A stretch of 64,000 nt of DNA, from contig CASFCS010000013.1 in assembly GCA_949293245.1 (NCBI GenBank), positions 1-64,000 on the forward strand. The letters are read 5' to 3'. The stretch is from an uncultured bacterium (GTDB lineage Bacteria > Bacillota > Clostridia > Oscillospirales > Oscillospiraceae). Below are positions 1 through 8,005 of the stretch, piece by piece. The notes beneath the pieces are model-generated. The model made no database searches, had not been told where the DNA came from, and was given only the letters and a program-made list of their open reading frames with translations. A program made the position numbers and the translations under genes. Each line of letters opens with the position of its first letter. The stretch's first letter is position 1.

Positions 1-336
1 CTGTTTTCAGTTTAGCAAATCCTTCGGTTAACGCACAGACTATATTTTCATTCTCAGCTGTGATGGCATTTCATGAGGCGTTGAAAATTGGATATGGCAG
101 CCCTCAAAAAATATCTTGGTACACAACGTGATACCAACCGGTCTCTGAAACCGTTGCGGCCCAATGGGTTGCAGACCTGTCTTCTTATTAAAAAAATATA
201 TATATTATATATAGACTTGTCTTCTGGTAAGAAGACCATGGAAACACAGGTGAACACAGAAACAAACATTGACCACAAAATTTTTGGTGTACCAAAATTT
301 TGGTAATACCAGGAAACTATATGAAAGGAAGCGAAA
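1..336. other. AT-rich stretch without a convincing gene
   Basis: No reading frame here has a recognisable product. A 72-codon frame at 88-306 has no clear ribosome site and no family resemblance, so it is not called. A perfect 14-bp palindrome (ACCAAAATTTTGGT) lies at 291-304, with a degenerate copy just before it. It sits upstream of the ATPase remnant at 337 and could be an old operator, which is inference only. Confidence 0.4.
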
Positions 337-487
337 ATGATTGAAACATATAACCGTCGTGGATGCCAGGATGGGGCGTGGAAAGTCCTCCGCTGCCATT
401 GGCTACATGAAACAGTACATGGGCAAACGGTGCTTCCTGTACATCACCCCATACCTGTCTGAAGTCGATCGGGTGTGCAGTCTGTAA
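337..487 (+). pseudogene. Remnant of a mobile-element P-loop ATPase/helicase N-terminus
   Basis: A GAAAGGAAGCG ribosome site precedes ATG at 337 (Met-Ile-Glu-Thr-Tyr). After five codons the recognisable frame shifts by one base. From 356 it reads VVDARMGRGKSSAAIGYM and continues to TAA at 485-487. MGRGKSS is a Walker A loop like that at the start of helicase-type ATPases in phages and integrative elements, where the family usually runs for several hundred residues. Removing one A near 352 restores a single frame. Only about 50 codons survive, so this is debris of an earlier mobile element. The exact family is uncertain. Confidence 0.5.
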
Positions 488-943
488 GGCGGTATTCCCA
501 GTTTACCTAGCCGTACGGTAATCCGGTGTATATGGAGTACCTTCATCTTTTGCAAACAATAAGGCGGGAGAAATAATTCACTTCTCCCTCTATAAGGCCG
601 TTACAGTGTCCTCAGAGCCTTTTGTTTCTTCGGGAGTATCAGGATACTGGGAGAACCCTATTCGTTGTCCTGCGAGCTTCTACGGCCTTATAGGAAGCTT
701 TTAATCCATACGCAAAAGAACACCTCCGAATAATCAGAGGTATTCTCTTAATTTTCTATACCATGTTCCATTTTTCAAATGGTGTAAAAGTGGTGTAATT
801 CAGGCATAATCAAGCCTGGTGAATCTCACAATCTTTTTGTTTTCAAGCGTTTCCGGGGTTTGCATGTATCTCCAGTGCCTTATTGCAGCATGTCGTATTC
901 ATAATTGGTGAACGATTATGAATATATTCATCTATATGAGGTT
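488..943. other. Gene-free spacer downstream of the defence island
   Basis: No supportable gene is present. An 11-bp inverted repeat, TATAAGGCCGT with ACGGCCTTATA, flanks roughly 590-692 and could mark a small structured or mobile remnant. The rest is moderately AT-rich and unremarkable. Confidence 0.4.
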
Positions 944-975
944 GGGAGAACATCGCAAAGCTGCGATGTTCCCCC
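944..975 (-). terminator. Stem-loop downstream of res, likely terminator
   Basis: GGGAGAACATCGCA and its near-perfect complement form a hairpin 33 bases beyond the res stop codon. The T-run is weak, so termination is inferred from the stem and its position at the end of the operon. Confidence 0.5.
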
Positions 976-1007
976 AAGAAGTTTGCCACTCAAGCAAAAA
1001 CTGCATT

Positions 1008-4000
1008 TTATGAAACCAAACTAATTAGCTGTTCAAAATCCTTCACTACATCATAAGTAATGCTGCTGTTGCTGATTGCCGCAAAATGGGCTTTGGCGCA
1101 CTCAATCTTAGCCTCCTCCACACCGCGCAGCTCCATAGTGTCGTTGCTGCCCTTGGTTTCCGCTACGAAATAGATGTGTTTCACAGTGCCTTCATGGAAG
1201 GCAATGGCCCAGTCGGGGCTGTACTTGCCCACCGGTGTGGAGATGAAGAAGGATTTCGGCAGCTTTACATAGACGGCAACTTTTTCATTGATATCCAACT
1301 GCCCGGCGAACTTGCGCTCTCCATCCGAATCGTAAATCAGATAGTCGTAGATACTCCGGTCCACTGGCATGGCATTCTGCCCCAGCTTGCCCCGCAAGGT
1401 TGCCGCAGTAAAGATGTCAGTATCATAGACTGCATCCAGCTTATTGTAGGCGATGTGCTGGATGATGGCCGTAGCTTTCTCGTTGTTGATAATTTTCCCC
1501 GCCTTGAGGATAAACTCCTCCGGGTTGAGGCGGTACATGGCAAACTTGATTGGTGCCATTCCTGCCAAAATCGCAGCAATTGTGGCACGGGTCAGCCCGG
1601 TTTCCTCCACCAGCTTGCCCACCAGATCGTAGCGCACACTGCCCAGTACAGAACGGTCCGCCACCTCCTGGTCTCCCTTTTTCTGCCGGAAACCTTCTCC
1701 CTGGAGCAACTGGTCTTTAGATTGAATCCTTGATTCCTGCTCGCCGTACTCCTTTTTTACAAAGATACGGGACACCTCCAGATGACCGTTCAGCTTGTCA
1801 ATAGCCTTCTGGATGAGATCCTTGGTGTCAAAAGAGACCGTATAGAAGGATTTCTGGTTGATCTTCTCCCAGAGCGCCAGGAATTCCTTCTTTTTCAGTT
1901 TGTCGGGGTCCACCTTGGCCTCCACATTATTTCCGTGGGCGTCCTCAAACTCCACGGAGTGGCTGTCATAGATGGTGGACAGGATGGATACCACGGAGGC
2001 GGCGCAGTCCTTGACCTCTTCGGCCACCTGAACGGTGCCGCTGGCCTTGTCGGCGTAGTACTTGTCCGTCAACTCGCCCCGCTTCACATAGCCGTTGCCG
2101 ATCAAATCCTCGTAAATGGCCTCCGCCAAATCACGGGTCACTTTGACGGTTTCCCCGTTGGCGTTGGTGAGCACCTTGTCCATGAACAGCTGCACATCCA
2201 CCTTCTTGGGCCGGTCGGCCAGGGACTCGGCCAGGCCGGACTGGAGCGCCTCGGCAAACTTGCCGAAGGCCATATCGGTGACCAGAGTCAGCTTGTTCAG
2301 TTCCTGCACCTCGCTGCCCAGTACGCTCTCATCCATCCGCTCGCCCTGCTGGTTGACGCACAGGCGCAGGCCGCGCCCGATCTCCTGGCGGCTGCGGATC
2401 TCCGACTCGCTCTGAGGCTTCAGGGTGCAGATCTGGAACACATTGGGGTTGTCCCAGCCCTCCCGGAGGGCGGAGTGGGAGAAGATAAACCGCACCGGCT
2501 CGTCCAGGCTGAGTAGCCGCTCCTTGTCTTTCATGATGAGGTCATAGGCATCGGCGTCATCGGAGGTCCCGGTCTTGCGGTCCACCTTGCCCTCCACAAA
2601 TCGGGCCTTCTTGCCCTTCTTCTTGTCGATGGAGAAGTAGCCCTGATGGGTCTTGTGGGCGGAGATTTTGTCCAGATAGCTGAGATAGGCTTCGTCGCCG
2701 ATTTCCCGCTGGAGCTCGCCCACCACAGTTTCATACTCTTCCTCAAACATCCGGGTATACTCGCCGTTGCGTCCGTCGTCGTTGTCTCCGTCGTACAGGC
2801 GGTACTTGGCCACCTCGTCAATAAAGAACAGGCTGAGCACCTTGATGCCCTTGGGGTAGAGCTCCCGCTCCCGGCGGATGTGGGTGCGGATGGTTTCACG
2901 GATCTGGACACGCCGCTGGAGAGCGGTCATCTGCTCGTTGCCCTGGATCTGTCCGGCATAGAGTTTCAGACCATTGAGGAAAGTGACAGAGTTGTCCCGA
3001 CCGTCAATGCCGTCGGGCAGGATCACATAGCGGTCGGAGTATTCCTCCAGACCGTTGGACAGCGCAAAGAGGTCGTCCCCTCCGCTGACTTTTTTGACAA
3101 CAGTTTTGGTACCAGTTGCCCCCTTGACCTCGAACCCCAGGCGGGCGGTGGGGGCCTTGTTTTTGTAGAGGTCGATGCCCTCCAGATAGACATAGCTATT
3201 GGTAGCAGTGGAGCCGGTGAGGGTGACGCCCAGCGCGGCGATCTTCTTCACCAGATGCTGGTTGTAGGCGTCCATGGCGTCCAGCCGGTACACCATGTCG
3301 TACTTCTCCTTGTGGGTGGCGGAGTAGCGCAGGGTAAAGAGGGGGTTAAACTTCTTCAGGCTCTCTAAGGTCTGTTTACCCATGCTCTGGGGCTCGTCGA
3401 TGATAAGAATGGGATTGGTTTTTGCGATAATGTCGATGGGCTTACGGCTGCGGAAGGAGTCCAGTTTTTTATCAATAATTTTCTTGTTCTTGCTGGAGTT
3501 GAACGCCTGCATATTGATGATCATCACATTGATGGCGCTGTCCGAGGCGAAGCGGTCCACCTCGGTAAGCCGGTCGGAGGAGTAGATGAAGAACCGGATC
3601 TTCTTTCCGTACTCCCCAGCAAAATGCTCCTGGGTGGTCTGGAGGGACTTGTAAACGCCCTCCCGGATGGCCACCGACGGCACTACGATGATGAACTTGC
3701 TCCAGCCATAGCAGGCGTTGAGCTCGTACATGGTTTTTACATAAGTATAGGTCTTGCCGGTGCCCGTTTCCATCTCAATGGACAGGTTGATGCCCGGCCC
3801 GGCCAACGACTCCGAAGGCTTCAAGCCGTTCCTGCGCTGCACCGACTGCAAATTTTGCAAGATGTTCTGGTTGGTCAGCTCCGGCACCAGCGGGTGGTTC
3901 CGAAAGCCGGTATCCGTCATATCCATGCTCTGCTGGACATTGGTCATATCACCCAGGTCCAGGCGGTAGGTGGTGGTGCGCATGGGTTGGCCGTTGAACA

Positions 4001-4061
4001 CATCGCAGACCGCCGCAGCCGCCTCCGCCTGAAAAGGCTGGTGTTTGAATTGAAGTTTCAT
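1008..4061 (-). CDS. res: Type III restriction enzyme, Res subunit (DEAD-like helicase/endonuclease)
   Basis: The 1017-residue protein is the ATP-dependent translocating and cleaving subunit of a type III restriction-modification system and would work with Mod. Walker A is METGTGKT at residues 97-104 and motif II is DEPQ at about 222-225. A SHSALREGWDNPNVFQI segment and an EIGRGLRLCVNQ segment correspond to helicase motifs V and VI. The C-terminus has a PD-(D/E)XK nuclease core: PD with D950, then AETK with E968 and K970. Length and motif order are normal for the family, and the gene looks intact. It is the last gene of the minus-strand island and starts four bases after the RES-domain gene ends. 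Since its Mod partner is interrupted by a stop codon, activity is in doubt. Confidence 0.93.
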   Translation of the reverse strand: MKLQFKHQPFQAEAAAAVCDVFNGQPMRTTTYRLDLGDMTNVQQSMDMTDTGFRNHPLVPELTNQNILQNLQSVQRRNGLKPSESLAGPGINLSIEMETGTGKTYTYVKTMYELNACYGWSKFIIVVPSVAIREGVYKSLQTTQEHFAGEYGKKIRFFIYSSDRLTEVDRFASDSAINVMIINMQAFNSSKNKKIIDKKLDSFRSRKPIDIIAKTNPILIIDEPQSMGKQTLESLKKFNPLFTLRYSATHKEKYDMVYRLDAMDAYNQHLVKKIAALGVTLTGSTATNSYVYLEGIDLYKNKAPTARLGFEVKGATGTKTVVKKVSGGDDLFALSNGLEEYSDRYVILPDGIDGRDNSVTFLNGLKLYAGQIQGNEQMTALQRRVQIRETIRTHIRRERELYPKGIKVLSLFFIDEVAKYRLYDGDNDDGRNGEYTRMFEEEYETVVGELQREIGDEAYLSYLDKISAHKTHQGYFSIDKKKGKKARFVEGKVDRKTGTSDDADAYDLIMKDKERLLSLDEPVRFIFSHSALREGWDNPNVFQICTLKPQSESEIRSRQEIGRGLRLCVNQQGERMDESVLGSEVQELNKLTLVTDMAFGKFAEALQSGLAESLADRPKKVDVQLFMDKVLTNANGETVKVTRDLAEAIYEDLIGNGYVKRGELTDKYYADKASGTVQVAEEVKDCAASVVSILSTIYDSHSVEFEDAHGNNVEAKVDPDKLKKKEFLALWEKINQKSFYTVSFDTKDLIQKAIDKLNGHLEVSRIFVKKEYGEQESRIQSKDQLLQGEGFRQKKGDQEVADRSVLGSVRYDLVGKLVEETGLTRATIAAILAGMAPIKFAMYRLNPEEFILKAGKIINNEKATAIIQHIAYNKLDAVYDTDIFTAATLRGKLGQNAMPVDRSIYDYLIYDSDGERKFAGQLDINEKVAVYVKLPKSFFISTPVGKYSPDWAIAFHEGTVKHIYFVAETKGSNDTMELRGVEEAKIECAKAHFAAISNSSITYDVVKDFEQLISLVS

Positions 4062-4065
4062 CTAA

Positions 4066-4890
4066 TCATTCCTCAAATGCTTCAAAAACGCCACTTGCAT
4101 TTTGAACCCGTAATGTATATTGATGGTCATAAATAAAAAATAATTTAGACGACACAGGTTTGCATTTTTTATAATTGAAGATGGTATAGTTCCTGTCTCG
4201 CTTTAGAAATTTCCGATCCTCAATTACTTTTGATGATCGGAATGCAATCCCATCAAAACCAATATTCTTTACAAACTCACTGATATATTGACATAGAATA
4301 TAATCCCGGACATCTCCATAGTGTCGATTATACAATCGAGCAAGCGCAAGCACAAAATTGCGCTTCCACCCCAAAACTTTTGTATCTTCCCCCGTAGAGG
4401 TCGCACAATAAGAGCAAAAACTAAGTAATGTAAGTTGCTCTAATACTTCAATTTCAGCCACACTGACATCTGCTTTTAGCGGCGGGGATACTTCAGCGAT
4501 AGCCGTATTGATGCTGTGCGCAGCGTAGAGATAGACAATTCTGTCCGGATTTGCGCGACCATGAGGAACATACTTTCCATTTGGTGGAACAAAACTATCT
4601 TTTTCTCCGTAGCCTCGGAATGCAGGTAATTTTTCTTCAGATTCTTTTTCTCTATCATATAAGCGTGCGCGATATAGGATTTTTCCTGCAGGCAGGAAGA
4701 TAGAAGTATCACAATATCTGGCATACCAGTAAATGAGTTTGAGAAATCTAAAATCTGTAAAATAGCGGTTTTGCTCTTGAAGCCCCTTTGCCACCGTATC
4801 TAAATATTGATTTGGTGTTCCAAAAGAAAGAAAATACTGCCAATCATCCTCGGTCAGGGTTGAGAATTCTGGTAATTCAATTTGGCTCAT
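4066..4890 (-). CDS. RES-domain protein (possible NAD-degrading toxin-like enzyme)
   Basis: The 274-residue protein has the three landmarks of the RES fold: YRARLY with the Arg, a TAIAEV segment with the Glu, and FDGIAFRSS with the Ser. RES toxins (Xre-RES modules) degrade NAD+, which is known of the family. Here a long alpha-helical N-terminal extension precedes the domain, and no Xre antitoxin is adjacent. The start codon overlaps the mod stop by one base (TAATG), so translation is probably coupled to mod. The gene is clearly richer in A+T than res or the end of mod, suggesting later insertion into the operon. A role as an abortive-infection effector of the restriction system is inference. 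Confidence 0.75.
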   Translation of the reverse strand: MSQIELPEFSTLTEDDWQYFLSFGTPNQYLDTVAKGLQEQNRYFTDFRFLKLIYWYARYCDTSIFLPAGKILYRARLYDREKESEEKLPAFRGYGEKDSFVPPNGKYVPHGRANPDRIVYLYAAHSINTAIAEVSPPLKADVSVAEIEVLEQLTLLSFCSYCATSTGEDTKVLGWKRNFVLALARLYNRHYGDVRDYILCQYISEFVKNIGFDGIAFRSSKVIEDRKFLKRDRNYTIFNYKKCKPVSSKLFFIYDHQYTLRVQNASGVFEAFEE

Positions 4891-5924
4891 TAAATCACCT
4901 TCACCTTGGTATCCGGGGAGAGGTTTTTGAAAATCTCCGTCACATTGATTTTGGCGTCGTCGGAGGCGAAGGCGCTGTCGCGGAAGACGGCGCGGAGGGG
5001 CTGCTGCTTTGCCATGTACTCCACCACGGAGCGGGGTACATTGGGGCTGAAGCAGGCCATGAGAGCGCCGTTGTCCACATTGTGGACTGTGCAGCCGTCC
5101 AGGTCGGTGCTGGTGTGGGGCAGGTGGATTTCTACGCCCCAGTCCAGCAGGCAGGCATAGAGCAGATCCAGATCGGTGCGGTCATCCTTGATGTTGGACA
5201 CCAGATTGAAGATGGACTGCTGCTCCAGATCCTCCGGCTGGTAGTACACATCCTTCATGTTGCTGCTGTCCACCCGGAAGACCCGGAAACCAATATCCAG
5301 ATCCTGCGTGCCCAGGGGGTTGTCCGCTTTGATCTTATCCCCGGCCCGGCGGATACGCTCCTTGCCGATCTCGCAGATGTTCTTGTAGCCAGCCTTGAAT
5401 GCCTCAGTCTTTTCGCCGCAGAGTTCCGGCAGCTGTACCATGATAAATTTGCGGTGGCCGCCATCATCGGCGTTGAGCTGCATCACGGCGTGGGCGGTGG
5501 TGGCGGAGCCGGAAAAAAAGTCAAGAATTATTGAATTACTATCTCCCAATAGTTTAATTAGCTCCATCAGTAATTGTTTGCTTTTGGGATTATCAAAAGG
5601 AATGTCAATTTCCTTTCCGATTTGCGAGACCTCTATGTCTGTCCAATTGCTTGTTCGTAAAGATGTATCGGATGGTGCAACCCAGTGCTGTACTCCGCCG
5701 TTTTTACCTGTTCCATTAGGTATTCTACGTATAAAATCCTTGATACCAGTCATTTGAAAATACTCTTCCAAGGACATTTTGTCACTAAACTCATTCTCAT
5801 ATTTTTGATAATTTGCTACTGCTATATCAGCTTTTTCTTTTGAATTACGCCACTGTCCCGTTTCTGGGGTAAATCCTAAAAGATCATATCGCATAGTCGG
5901 CCTATCGGCATTACTCCAGAACAC
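4890..5924 (-). CDS. mod: Type III DNA methyltransferase Mod, C-terminal part after an in-frame stop
   Basis: These 344 codons follow TGA 5928-5930 in the same reading frame. One GAT codon separates the stop from a GTG that could restart translation at 5924. The segment carries the AdoMet-binding motif I, DFFSGSATTAHAV, at about residues 134-146 of this part. With the N-terminal part the two make a normal-length beta-class Mod of about 626 residues. Just after the break comes FWSNADRPTMRY, a stretch that follows the target-recognition region in Mod proteins. No ribosome site precedes the GTG, so separate expression is unlikely. This half either depends on stop readthrough or is dead. Confidence 0.8.
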   Translation of the reverse strand: MFWSNADRPTMRYDLLGFTPETGQWRNSKEKADIAVANYQKYENEFSDKMSLEEYFQMTGIKDFIRRIPNGTGKNGGVQHWVAPSDTSLRTSNWTDIEVSQIGKEIDIPFDNPKSKQLLMELIKLLGDSNSIILDFFSGSATTAHAVMQLNADDGGHRKFIMVQLPELCGEKTEAFKAGYKNICEIGKERIRRAGDKIKADNPLGTQDLDIGFRVFRVDSSNMKDVYYQPEDLEQQSIFNLVSNIKDDRTDLDLLYACLLDWGVEIHLPHTSTDLDGCTVHNVDNGALMACFSPNVPRSVVEYMAKQQPLRAVFRDSAFASDDAKINVTEIFKNLSPDTKVKVI

Positions 5925-5927
5925 ATC

Positions 5928-6770
5928 TCACCGCCCTTTAGTAGATGCATTTGCTTTCTTCATTTGCAACGCTTTCATCAAAAAGGCAGGACTTTTGGCG
6001 TATACAATGATATATTCAAAACCTACATTCATACTGTAAAGTCCATTCTCAGCAAATTGTGAATTGAGACTTTTAATTCGACGACGAGTTAAAATGGTAT
6101 TTCTAAAATTGCTTGCTCCAAAAATTTCATCACAGATTTTTTTGACATTTTCTAATTCTCCATCATCAATACTAATAAAGATGGCACCGTCATCAGCTAA
6201 TAAACTCTTTGCTACCTGTAAACGAGTAAAAAACATGGTGCACCAATCTGAGTGAAAACGTCCGTTACTCTCTGTGTTTTCAAACATCTGGTTTCCATCT
6301 TCATCGTACATTCCAAGCTGTTCATTTTCTTCTTGCTGAGACCGTTGACGTTTATCTCTGTAAATAAAGTCATGTCCGGTGTTGTAGGGCGGGTCGATGT
6401 AGATCATCTTCACCTTGCCCAGATAGCTCTCCTGGAGGATTTTCAGCACCTCCAGATTATCCCCCTCGATATAGAGGTTCTGGGTGGTGTCCCAGTCCCG
6501 GCTGTCCTCCTTCACCGGCCGCAGAGTCTTGGTGATGGGCCGGGCGGCTTCGGCCATGGCGGCCTTCTTGCCCACCCAGGTGAACTCGTAGCACTCGTCG
6601 CCGTCCACCACATCCCTGCTGAGCAGCTGCTTGAGCACCTCAAAATTGATGCCCTTCTTGATCTGCCCGTCCTCGCCCCGCATCTCCGTAATCGCAGCGG
6701 GGAACAGCGCCCCGATTTTCTCAATATTCCCGGCCACCATATCCGGGGTTTCAAATTTCATATGTTCCAT
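5928..6770 (-). CDS. mod: Type III DNA methyltransferase Mod, N-terminal part truncated by TGA
   Basis: These 280 codons hold the Mod N-terminus, including the catalytic motif IV DPPYNTG at residues 126-132 and the start of the target-recognition region. The frame ends at TGA in the context AAA GGG CGG TGA GAT, exactly in phase with the downstream part. A single TGG-to-TGA change (Trp to stop) would explain it. Motif I is missing from this fragment, so it cannot bind AdoMet alone. The start directly follows the stop of the membrane-protein gene. Base composition changes sharply inside the gene: about 5520-6360, covering target recognition, is AT-rich while both ends are GC-rich. This is typical of specificity-domain exchange. 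Confidence 0.85.
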   Translation of the reverse strand: MEHMKFETPDMVAGNIEKIGALFPAAITEMRGEDGQIKKGINFEVLKQLLSRDVVDGDECYEFTWVGKKAAMAEAARPITKTLRPVKEDSRDWDTTQNLYIEGDNLEVLKILQESYLGKVKMIYIDPPYNTGHDFIYRDKRQRSQQEENEQLGMYDEDGNQMFENTESNGRFHSDWCTMFFTRLQVAKSLLADDGAIFISIDDGELENVKKICDEIFGASNFRNTILTRRRIKSLNSQFAENGLYSMNVGFEYIIVYAKSPAFLMKALQMKKANASTKGR

Positions 6771-7340
6771 CTATTTCATGCCCTCTCCTAATTCTAAATA
6801 ATGGGATAACTCTCCGGTTTTAATATAAACGCTTTTTCCAATAGATAATATGATTGCATATTCGGTATCTGCAGCGTTATTTGTCTTAGAAACAGATTTA
6901 ATATATCTTTTCATTCGATCAACTGATATAAAAAATGCTTTGCATGATTTAGATTTTAGAATAAACGGTGCACAGTTTGAAATAGAAACATGGGACATCC
7001 GTTTTCTTTTATCACATAATTCAAAACCTTGAATTTCATAATCATGCGGACTGTTGTTATATAATTCAATAAAAACTGCAATACCTTCCTCGTTTTCTGA
7101 TATTGCGTGGCGAACTGAAAAATTTGGAATATATGCATCAACTGAAATATAAAGAGCAATTAAACTGATAATAAGACCGATGGAGGTAGTTGCATAGGAT
7201 AATATATCAGATTGCTCGTAATTTGTTATAATTATAGGGTGATTCTCACCTATATCATATAGAAATTCAATTAGAAATGGAAAGCAAACACAAAAGATAG
7301 CTGCACAAAAAAGCAAAATAGCTGTTCGTTTTCTATTCAT
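6771..7340 (-). CDS. Small two-helix membrane protein of the defence island, unknown function
   Basis: The 189-residue protein has a first hydrophobic helix at about residues 7-27 and a second at about 48-69 (YATTSIGLIISLIALYI). A soluble C-terminal half of about 120 residues follows. No known domain is recognised. The ATG overlaps the DUF4391 stop by four bases (ATGA) and its own stop abuts the mod start, so it belongs to the operon. It is strongly AT-rich compared with DUF4391 and the helicase gene. The layout of two helices plus a soluble domain could suit a membrane-associated defence accessory, but nothing in the sequence shows it. Confidence 0.65.
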   Translation of the reverse strand: MNRKRTAILLFCAAIFCVCFPFLIEFLYDIGENHPIIITNYEQSDILSYATTSIGLIISLIALYISVDAYIPNFSVRHAISENEEGIAVFIELYNNSPHDYEIQGFELCDKRKRMSHVSISNCAPFILKSKSCKAFFISVDRMKRYIKSVSKTNNAADTEYAIILSIGKSVYIKTGELSHYLELGEGMK

Positions 7341-7990
7341 AACTTCTCTAACATTCTAAGAATGTTATTCACCTCCCGCCTCAGTTCCATCTGCCGCCCC
7401 AGTTGCTTTTCCTTCTTCATCTTCGCTTTCAGCTGGGCGATCTGCTTTTCCAGCTTCTCCCGCTGCTGGGTCTGCTCCACTGCCTCTTTCAAGCTCTCGC
7501 CCTGGGGCGCATCGATGGCATCCCCGGCAATCTGGCGGACGATGCTCTCATAGAGAGCGTCCATATCCAGGGCGGTGAGGTTCAGGGACAAGTCCTCCGG
7601 CTTGCTCCACTCCGTGTGATAGCTCTGCCGGAGCTGAAAGGCGTTGCTGCCGCTCTGGCTGGCCTCCTTATAGGTCACATGGAGCCGGGCGCTGCCGTCG
7701 GGCCGCTCCAGCAGAAACAGAATGTGGTAAGGGATCTGCTTATCCATCAGCGACAGCACCCGCTCATCCAACTCCTGCCCCTGGAGCGTCAGGCGGAACA
7801 CCTCGATCTCCCGCACCATCTGGCCGGGGGCGATGTTCATGGTCTCGGGGGAGAGCTTGTTGGCCCAGGTGATCAGCTTCACCTGCTCCACAAAAAGCCG
7901 CTTGACCTCGGCGGACACATCTAAATTTTCATAGAATTTCTGCTTAGGAAACCGGCGGCCAAAAGCCGTTGATTTAGGAAAGTCCAGCAT
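7337..7990 (-). CDS. DUF4391 family protein
   Basis: The 217-residue protein matches the DUF4391 pattern: an N-terminal FPKSTAFGRRFPKQKFY segment, a central beta-rich domain including YHILFLLERPDG and HVTYKEAS, and a C-terminal Lys/Glu-rich coiled coil at about residues 170-217. DUF4391 genes are often found beside a type III Mod and a SNF2-like helicase, which fits this setting; the biochemical role is unknown. A GGAGG site lies six bases before the ATG. The gene starts 15 bases after the helicase stop and overlaps the next gene by four bases, so it is co-transcribed with both. Confidence 0.8.
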   Translation of the reverse strand: MLDFPKSTAFGRRFPKQKFYENLDVSAEVKRLFVEQVKLITWANKLSPETMNIAPGQMVREIEVFRLTLQGQELDERVLSLMDKQIPYHILFLLERPDGSARLHVTYKEASQSGSNAFQLRQSYHTEWSKPEDLSLNLTALDMDALYESIVRQIAGDAIDAPQGESLKEAVEQTQQREKLEKQIAQLKAKMKKEKQLGRQMELRREVNNILRMLEKL

Positions 7991-8005
7991 GGCACTACCT
8001 CCATT

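Noticed and set aside
88-306. 72-codon frame on the plus strand
   Set aside because: It has no ribosome site, no recognisable family, and overlaps simple AT repeats and a palindrome.
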